Below, one piece after another: positions 55,918 to 64,000 of a stretch of DNA of 64,000 bases. This DNA comes from Sipunculus nudus. Lineage: Eukaryota; Annelida; Sipuncula; Golfingiida; Sipunculidae. How positions within the stretch are numbered: position 1 is the stretch's first letter; the number at the start of each line of letters is the position of its first letter. The notes under the pieces are model-generated. The model did not search any database. It was not told the DNA's origin and saw only the letters and a list, made by a program, of their open reading frames with translations. The position numbers and the translations under genes were made by a program. The DNA lies in the NCBI GenBank assembly GCA_026874595.1, contig CM049313.1, forward strand, positions 54,274,659 to 54,338,658, in the 5' to 3' direction.

Positions 55918-57739
55918 CTAATCAAACATAACATGAAGCTAACCTTGACAGGAAATTCTGTATTAGGACTTACTTCCAAAACAACACATTGTATTGCAGG
56001 TATGTACTATCTGTACGATTCGGTCTCACGAGACGAGCACCATTTAAATATACACCGCATGGAAGGTACAAGGATAATAAAATCAAATTCTTTTGTTTGT
56101 ATTTCATAAGGTTTTTTATTTCATATAAAACTGCACGGCTCCTTTCAAAAGTGGCCATGTTTGATATGAGTTTATATTTTAAAATGTTTTAAATACATTA
56201 TCTTAACCGGGAGTGTTGTTTTACTTTCTTCCAGCTTTCAGAAGCCATCATTTGAAATACTGTGAGAACTATACAATGCTCAACGATAGTAGTTTGATTT
56301 CATATTTTCGATATTATTTGAATAAGTAAATGTTTTGTTCCATGTAATATTAAAGGCTATTTAAATTTTGCTTTTTACCTTTGCTTTTCATCTTGGGTAC
56401 ATTGATATAGGGTGTTGAAAAAAAAGATTGTCTTATTCGCATTTTGCAGTATCAAACCTTATGGAGGAATGAGGAATGAATCTACACTCACCAGAGCAAG
56501 GACATTAATACGGTATGTCTCATAACTTTGCTTCCTTTTAATAACTCAAGAAATTTCACACGCTTAAGGTGTCTACAGATATGACCACCATTTTCCTTTC
56601 CTTCTCCTCGGATGTTTGTAATCGTAGGAGCTGAGAGTCTGATTGGGAACTTCAACACTACCTGTGCGGTTTAGAATACACACTTACAAATTGGTTTACC
56701 CTCGCATTACTTATTTTCATTTACTGAAATGTAAAGTAATTAATTTTGATATTGTTCAAGTTAATGCTCTATGATCAACTTTTCATGACTTACCTCGATA
56801 AACACATGCTAGGCAAAAGAATTAAAAAAAAGCGAAATATGTAAATATTTGATAAGTATAGAGTACCAGTAAGTTTATTTCCTTTAACTTTTAATAACCA
56901 TTTATTTTTTTCCCATTTTCCGTGATCGTTACATAAAAGATTTAAGACAAGGACAAAAAAGTTCAAGATAAAAAGTGAAATGCTAAGGTTTTTAGTATAA
57001 AGTACCATTTAACATATCCCCCCCCCCCCAGTTTTAATTACCCCAATTCTATTTACCTTATTTTTTCTGGCTATACTGGTAAGCACCCGCTCTGCTTCCT
57101 CCTTTCTGTTGTTCGCTAAAAGCCATACTGGAGATTCAGGAAGTATCCTGTATCAGTTAAACATACGATTAACAGTATTACATACAAATATCCTGTGTAT
57201 AAGTGACGTAAATATTTTATGAACCAAGCATATTAAATCCTTCCTTAAAATCTAATTAAATATCCTATTCCTGAGAACCCCTAAGGGTTCCCTTTTTGCT
57301 ATTTCGGGCATCTTTGATTATCATTGTGTGGCTTTGTTTACATTTCCGGCATGGATGGTCCGAGGACGATCGAGAAGAAACGTGGCCTCTACTTCTAGCA
57401 ACACCACTAACCAGGTCTAGATACCACTTCCTCTGAGGACGCACAATTGAGTGCACACACGATACGCGGAAACTCATGTGCACGCTATATTGCAATAACT
57501 TTTTGAATAACCAAACAATTATTAGCAAATGTGCACGCAATAATTATTGCTTAGCTTAATTTCAAGAACATCTGATGCATTTAGTTTAACACTAATTTAA
57601 TTCATCGATTTAAATGAAATATCCTGTTAATTGTTGAATTGAAAATATGTCTTTCCTTTCTCTGCTGATAACCATATGGTAACGCCATTAAGTAATTTTT
57701 CTGTATGACTAAGAAATGAAATTGAGGAGTGTCCCTTAC

Positions 57740-57936
57740 AATATATAAACAATCGTAATTAAAGGAATCGCTGAACAGACAGCTTGAAGGTACCGCCATG
57801 GTCTGATGAGGTAAGCCAACAGCGCTAGAAACATATACCCTGCAGCCCACATTAACTGTGTTCTGATGCCAACAAAGCTACGGCGAGGTGTTGCAAACAG
57901 CTCTAGACAAAAGGTAACGCCCGAATGTGGGAGAAC
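57740..57936 (-). pseudogene. Gene C exon 4 with altered donor context
   Basis: 197 bp, open. The exon's last base is T (ATATT|GTAAGG) where gene B has G, which weakens the donor and turns the split Trp codon into Leu. Confidence 0.85.
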
Positions 57937-58314
57937 CTGAAAACATTATGTAAACCGCGCTTTGAAATGTACACTTTTGAAGTTAAACATTAATTACATT
58001 TCCATTAATTGTCAAACATGGCTTCATTAATATTCATACTTATATGCTACATTTGAATAAAAGAAGAAATAATTTAGAAAAGAATCTAGGTACAGAAAAA
58101 ACCGTACAAAATGCAGTCAAACTCTGCAAATATGCAAAACAAATCGTTACAATTAATCTTTTTGTAAGCCGCATTCTAAAACAAGTGACCCATGGTTCAT
58201 AAAGCTCAGCCGACTGACATGTTGACAATATGTCCTAGCACAGGAAACCAGTTAAGATAATGTAGGTGGTATCATCGTTCATGCCCAGTAGTCAAGATTC
58301 ATTAAGGCCCACAA

Positions 58315-58690
58315 CACACTAATTTTGATGAAAATAAAATTTTACATAATTTCTGGGTGTTCAAACACCCCATAACCTGGAGAATATAAGTCACAGTTAC
58401 ACAATTTCAGGTTTCCAAGGAGATTTTTATGGACCTCCCTGGGTGTCGTGTTAAAAGATTCTAGGTTCAATGGTTACGATTTGTGCCCTTTTAACAGACA
58501 AACGCACCTTTGAAGGTCTAAAAGAGAGCAAAATACAAAAAAATGTTTGCATCAAATTATTATATATTCTGGGGGGGGGGGGGGGGGGTACTTCTGAGCC
58601 CCATACCTCGGAGGATATAACGAACAGACGGACGACGGATACAGAGTGATCGCTATAGCTCAGATGTCTTTCAGTAAACTTAGCTAACGG
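58315..58690 (-). mobile_element. Second copy of the single-unit GAGCTATAGCGATCACTCT repeat
   Basis: Duplicate of 41515-41890; its G run (58571-58588) is four bases longer. Confidence 0.72.
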
Positions 58691-58740
58691 AAAGCACAGG
58701 CTAAAGATCGTAATTTTCTAATTGAACATATTTAAGGGTC

Positions 58741-58848
58741 TGCAAGGTCCACGAGCATTGGGCATATCAGCTCACTGGCTATGGACACCGCCCGGCTAAC
58801 AGAAACAGACAGGCTTACGAGAAAGTTTTCACCACAGACGAGATCCCA
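58741..58848 (-). pseudogene. Gene C exon 3, 3' part and donor deleted
   Basis: Only 108 of 231 bp remain (WDLVCGENF.. to ..LVDLA). Relative to gene B, positions 41945-42082 (138 bp) are missing. The junction lies at TTAAGGGTC|TGCAAGG (58740/58741). Confidence 0.92.
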
Positions 58849-60457
58849 CTTGAAACGAATAGATAAACCATTTTTATTTCACAAATCAATATTAAAAGAG
58901 TTTCATGAGTTATAGTCAAACATGATATATTAAGCTAACGAACAGTTTAATCGTGTGACGTCATATGATTGCGTAAAGTCTCATTTTATGGTTAAACTAT
59001 TAAATTTAGCTCTGAATAAATTTTGTATAGCAAGGATAAACAGCTGAAACACCTTTTTTTGAAAAAACATTATTCGTTAACATCATATTTCTTGACATAA
59101 AACATTATATTAAAGCGTCTTGTTCTTTATTTATATTATCGATGTATATTAATTAAAACCTTGTAGCAAAGCAATCCTATATTACATAATTACGAAGATA
59201 TCTAAGTACCGAATATATAATATATTGCCTGTAGTAGGAACATATTACAAAAGTAAATCAAATTTAAAAGGCAATTTTATCAGGAATGAAAACCCCGATT
59301 TCACAAAAGCCTCACGAGTGTAACCTTGCCCAATCGAGAATTAATAAGTGCTCAGTTTAAAGGGTCAACCAAAGGTTGAGAGATCTCGCAATTTGAGAGA
59401 TACGACCCTGATTCTCATTATATTTACCGCTTAATGTGAAATTGACATCATCTAAAAATGTGATACACTACTGGTTCATCGCTTCGACATTCATCATGAT
59501 TAACATCACAAATATGCATATTTTCATATCATTTCACTGCTTCGGTTAATACAAAGATATTTATTCGACAGTAAATTGAAATATCAAGTGCGACCCTCGA
59601 ATGCATAATACCGTTTGTGAACGGTTCACATTAATATTCAGTGCTGGTAGGAGTCGGTGAATGAAAGATAAAAATGGACCGATGTTCAATTAATAATCGA
59701 TTATTTCGTGTGCCATCTATAATATCGTGAAATATGCTGTTTAGAATTATACCCCAACATTTACTGAGTTTCAACCTATGCATCACGCTGAAAGGTCAAG
59801 GCAATGGCTGGGCCGCTGACATTTAGTCGTTGCATGTTTGAAAAGTGTGCGCTCTATTTTACCCCGTCTTTAATAATCTCTGACAAAATATTTTATCGGG
59901 ATATATGGCATCTTCGATGTGCATACATAATCGTTTATGAAAAAAATGTAATCTAATTAATCGATTATGAAAGAAAACGACCGATCATCGGTATACTCGA
60001 TAAATTGACAAACTACTCTTAATATTGCCAGCATGGATTAAAGGTATAGAAATTTTTGGTATGTGCAAGGTGGACAAGAGACACAGACCTCGTTCACGAT
60101 TGACTCTCCTCGATTTTGTTGGTAGATCCAACCCTTATCACATAATAACGTGTAGTTGTCTGTCTGGTTGTAGACATTTATTGCACAGCTCCCAGCTTCG
60201 TATATTTCATCATATTTAGATAAATTGCCCAGCCTGCTTCTGAACTCTGGTTCCTGGCCTTGAGTAATCAATTTTAAAAAGACTTCATGCTCTATTTATG
60301 TACATAAATGATTGTTAATAATCCCAGTGTACACCTTACTATTTTTAATTGAATTTGCATCTTGTAGGATTGAAGATGGATCAAATAATGCGTTCATAGT
60401 TAAATATTTGTCCTCAATTCATCATAGTTCTGCCAAAATTAATGTCAGCACCAATAT

Positions 60458-62176
60458 AAATTATGGATAATCGTGCAAAATAACGGACCCATCTTACATG
60501 GTCTCACAAAAAAGTTAGACCACATTTCAATGAAAAAATTGTTTCATGTTCAAGTTGAAGATCCGGCGCATCTAATGATACAATATTTTTGTAAGTTTGA
60601 TATAAATATATTTTGCTACAAACTGTCGAAAAAGGGTAGTTTGCTGAAAATACCCAAAATGCCGTCGTGTCAAAGACGTTCTCAGCCGACGTCATGAATC
60701 CACAGTAATGTACGTGCATACCATGTTAAACAAAAGGATTATGCCTAACAAACATTATAGTCAATATATCGTGCCGTCAAAAACATAAAAATGCAACTGT
60801 CGTCTGTTAATGTATTCGACTGATGATGTTAACTCTTGCTCTATTCAGCTTTGTCTCTTTGTACGTTTTATAAGTCAGATAAATATAAATTGTATAATAA
60901 ACAGTCATTTTTGTGGACAGAGTATAAAGACTACATTTATGACATGTCTTTTATCTTATTTTTTTTATTTTTCCCTGTTAGACTACTTTATGTAAGGACA
61001 ATCAGATGGGAACACCCCCTCCCCATGAGTAACAGACCGGTAGCCCTTAAAATCTAGACGAACGCGGGAGAAACACGGGACCATGTTGGTCAAATAAAAA
61101 GTGGTCACATCTTATTTTTGTCAATATTTATTGTTAAAAATGTGGTCAAACCATATGTGACCACGTTTTATAATATTATATATATAACAAACTTATTAGG
61201 CTGGTCAAATAAAATGTGGTCGCACCTTATTTTTGTTAATATTTATTGTAAAAAAATGTGGTCACACCATGTGACCACATTTTATAATATATAAAATTTA
61301 CATAAGATAAATTTATAAGGCTGGTCAAATAAAATGTGGTCACAGTTTATTTTTGTCAATATGTATTGGTAAAAAAATGTGGTCACACCATATGTGACCA
61401 GATTTTATAATATTATTTATATAATACAAACTTATATGGTTGGTCAAATAAAAAGTGGTTCGAAAAAATATAGGATTAAATTTAGAAAAAAATAAGGCAT
61501 ATGATGATGTAAGAATATATTTAAATGTGGTCACACCCCATTTTTTTACTATTTCTAACCATTATATGTGGTCGCACCATTAATAAAAGAGATCACACCT
61601 TAATAATGTCATTAATTATAACTAATAAATGTTGCTTCACTTTATAATTATTTTACTAAAAATAAGGATAATATTATGTTAGTATAACAAAATATGTTGT
61701 AACATAATGCGGTCGAACGTGTTTCTCCCGTGTCTCTCTTGATTTTAAATGCATGACTTGTCACGTGACACTCGACTTTTTTTACGTTCTGGCGGCAGGG
61801 CGTCGTCACCTTGAACGTACATCAAGTGAAATGTGGATAAATAGAGGTAAAAAAGTATAAACATATATGCATCATATTATATATTGACTGTAAGTTTTAT
61901 AAGACATCATCTTAATGTTTAACATGGTATATATGTATATTACTGTGGATGAATGACGTCGGCTCAGAACGTGTTTGACACGACGTCATTTCGGGTGTTT
62001 TCGGCAAACTACCCTTCGACAGTTTGTAGCAAATTAAATACATAAATAACATATGATATCATTAGATGCGCCGGATCGTCAATTTTATCATGCAAAAAAA
62101 ATTTAGTGAAATGTGGTCTTATTTGTGAGAGAGAGAGAAATATGGGTCCGTTACTTTGCACGATTACCAAATTATG
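60458..62176. mobile_element. Second copy of the long-TIR element
   Basis: Spans 60466-62168 with the same flanking AAATTATG (60458-60465, 62169-62176). The right arm is more complete than in unit 1 (it keeps the inverse of GATCCGGCGCATCTAATGAT). The core palindrome array (61085-61600) is about half as long, so the element is 1703 bp versus 2323 bp. Confidence 0.85.
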
Positions 62177-62201
62177 TGATAATCATTCATACACCTTACA
62201 G

Positions 62202-62406
62202 TATGGGTGATCTACACGGATCTCTGTCCATTTTAAACGAAAAAATAGATAAACTTCAGAAAAAGATAAACGATAATAGATAAACGCAAGAAAAAAAAGC
62301 TGAGAAGCGCTGAAAGATTAAAAAAGAAAAATCTTGAAGAAAAAATAGATACAACAGAGATGGTTCAGGCAACGGAAAAAGGAAGGTTGAAAAAAAACAT
62401 TTACAG
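62202..62406 (+). pseudogene. Exon-like coiled-coil remnant, copy 2
   Basis: After CACCTTACAG it reads MGDLHGSLSILNEKIDKLQK and KINDNR, then a stop at 62281. In another frame it reads RKKKLRSAERLKKKNLEEK and EMVQATEK up to TTACAG|GTG. It is longer and better preserved than the copy at 46327. Function unknown. Confidence 0.38.
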
Positions 62407-63529
62407 GTGAACAGTTTACATTGATCATTTCATTTCAAACTTTTAATATACAAAATAACAATGAAATTAGCTTCAATTGATATAACTGTTTTCAATGGGT
62501 CGCTTTAAGAACAAGTGTTATCAGGAATATTTTGTGGTATATAATAATTCTTTCCGGATTATGCATGACCTGCTCAGACATCGTAGAGCCAGTGTAATGT
62601 TTAGCACAGGTATTGTACATTCATGTGAAACAAGAATCAGAAGACGTATTTATAGTTTGCTATGGAGAATACAGATGTCCAATAATTCACTTATCAGTGC
62701 CTAGATAAACCATGATGTCTCATAAGCATTACAAGGTTGCACAAGGCATTGTATGCAACTCTTAAATTAGTTTTTGTTATGTGATACTCCTGATACTGGT
62801 GTATTTCAATTATATTGAGTGTTTATATAATTATATGACGTTTTATATTTTATTTTTTTCTCTTTATTTGTTTATTCTTTATACTGCTATGGTCATAATT
62901 ATTATGTAATGTGCGATTATTTTCTTTAAAAAAGTGTATGTATGCATGTATGTAAGTTTGTATGCATGTATGTATAGCGACTTTACTGTCATACGCACCT
63001 ATGAAAATTATTGCTAAATGGTTGCAGATCAATGCGAAGTATGTGCTGAAGCCAAGGAACGCCAGGATTCCTAAACTCCATGGCTTCATCCCGCTAACCA
63101 CGGACAAGGCAGTGTCAACATCCATGATTATCCAAGTCAAGTGGTACTTCGAATAAAAAGGGAAAATATAAACACATTGTAAAGTAATATTGATCCTTCC
63201 AATAATCATTCTTTTTGTACAGCAAAGCCATACATACCATGCAATGTTGATTAAACCTTTCCGTCACTCCAATGTAACATGTAAAAATTCTTTGGCCACT
63301 TTTGTACCCCTACCCCTTAATTTTTTTTTTATAAAAAATGACTTTTTTAGATATTATGGATACCATTTAGCACAAATACATATACATATATTCAGCAATT
63401 GTTTTTTTTTTTTTAAATTTGCAAGATTAGACACGCTTAACAGTCATGGACAAGCAGAAATACCATCCTCACAATGTCTTTTGCTTCATAGCTTATGCAA
63501 TTCCCAACAAACCAGCTTTACTATAGTGT

Positions 63530-64000
63530 ACTTTTTACATATTAGTATTTATATATGCTTTAATTGATCATGTCTCTCATAATCTGGCGAACCTTGTAAC
63601 TGTGATTTCAGTTTTCCAAATTAACTGCTCCAAAATGCAATTAGATCAACACCGAATCTTGGTATAGTTTAAAATTCAACATATGCATGGTATATACAAG
63701 TCTCTACAAGACAGGGCTGTTAATTTTACAGAGTCATCATTACATTCAAGAGCGTTTTGAGTTTTGTCTCGTATGTTTCATTTTTATCAGACAATATCGT
63801 ATATACCATATACTTTACCATATTCAAATGTTACCTGGTGAGGCATTGTTGGCATAATCTTGCTGGTGTAGCTTTCAGAAATCTTGGGGAAATCACCTAC
63901 TGCCAGTCAGTGGTACCCAACACTTTTAACTCATGCTGACAAAAATCATCAATAGGTGAAAGGCTTAACAATTCAGGAACACATTTCAACATCATATCTT
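63530..64000. other. Unique flank beyond the duplication
   Basis: Unique AT-rich DNA after the right edge of the duplicated block. No gene or element recognised. Confidence 0.6.

Larger units (their letters stand above)
53135..63125 (-). pseudogene. Gene C: pseudogene copy of SLC22 gene B
   Basis: Recognisable exons on the minus strand: E1 62999-63125, E2 60089-60258, E3 fragment 58741-58848, E4 57740-57936, E5 57057-57147, E6 56492-56661, E7 55783-55917, E8 55325-55410, E9 54618-54738, E10 54405-54477, E11 53800-54009, plus extra E9' 53383-53503 and a partial E11' 53135-53335. Lesions: TAA at 55809-55811 inside E7 (Tyr in gene B); deletion of the last 123 bp of E3 with its donor; last base of E4 changed (split Trp becomes Leu); first base of E7 changed (split Trp becomes Cys); and a family Cys in E2 changed to Ser (FRSRL). 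Outside these lesions exons remain open, so decay is recent. E11 keeps a longer tail (GELLNLPIR). Confidence 0.92.
48276..63529. repeat. Segmental duplication, unit 2
   Basis: Second copy of the ~15.5 kb block, in direct orientation. It starts within the last lectin exon at the junction TATAGTGT|GTATTC and ends at 63529 (CTATAGTGT), after which the sequence is unique (ACTTTTTACAT). A TGT shared at the joined ends suggests joining by microhomology. It carries lectin 2 and gene C. Confidence 0.93.

Overview
This is an AT-rich eukaryotic (metazoan) window with split genes (GT..AG introns), long satellite arrays, TA microsatellites and several non-autonomous mobile elements. SLC22-type transporters beside a PAN-like/C-type lectin gene, plus a dispersed repeat containing GAGCTATAGCGATCACTCT, suggest a lophotrochozoan, most likely a bivalve mollusc. 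That assignment is inference; nothing here fixes the species.

Layout. (1) 1-2950: head-to-tail satellite of ~339 bp. (2) 3060-9600: a second, unrelated satellite with a dimeric higher-order unit of 629 bp (monomers A 314 bp and B 315 bp) and degraded edges. (3) 11389-26092, + strand: SLC22 gene A, ten coding exons whose phases join without a break. Its first coding exon is not visible; only satellites and non-coding DNA lie upstream. Its introns hold a 2.6 kb element full of ~340 bp tandem repeats and a tRNA-derived SINE. (4) 26093-32487: intergenic, with a MITE-like inverted repeat. (5) 32647-48275 and 48276-63529: a direct tandem segmental duplication of ~15.5 kb. Each unit carries, on the minus strand, one SLC22 gene and, downstream, one lectin gene. 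The breakpoint falls inside the last lectin exon.

Gene logic. Gene B (unit 1, minus strand, 37353-47220) is a complete 11-exon SLC22 transporter of 531 codons plus stop. Gene C (unit 2) is its recent copy and is a pseudogene: an in-frame stop in exon 7, a 138-bp deletion that removes most of exon 3 and its donor, changed splice-junction Trp codons, and a local re-duplication of exons 9 and 11. Both lectin copies are also broken, by different lesions: unit 1 lost half a CTLD exon and has a stop at a conserved Trp, while unit 2 was truncated by the duplication breakpoint itself. Genes A and B share six internal exon lengths (231, 197, 135, 86, 121, 73) and all intron phases, so they are old paralogues, now arranged tail to tail.

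Mobile DNA. In intron 1 of genes B and C lies a long terminal-inverted-repeat (foldback-like) element with a perfect 8-bp target duplication AAATTATG. Its core is an array of GTGGTCACA..TGTGACCAC palindromes. It inserted before the segmental duplication, and its core array differs strongly in size between the copies (2323 versus 1703 bp total). This element and the dimeric satellite are the most interesting structures I see. I found no RNA gene, CRISPR array or prokaryotic-type system.
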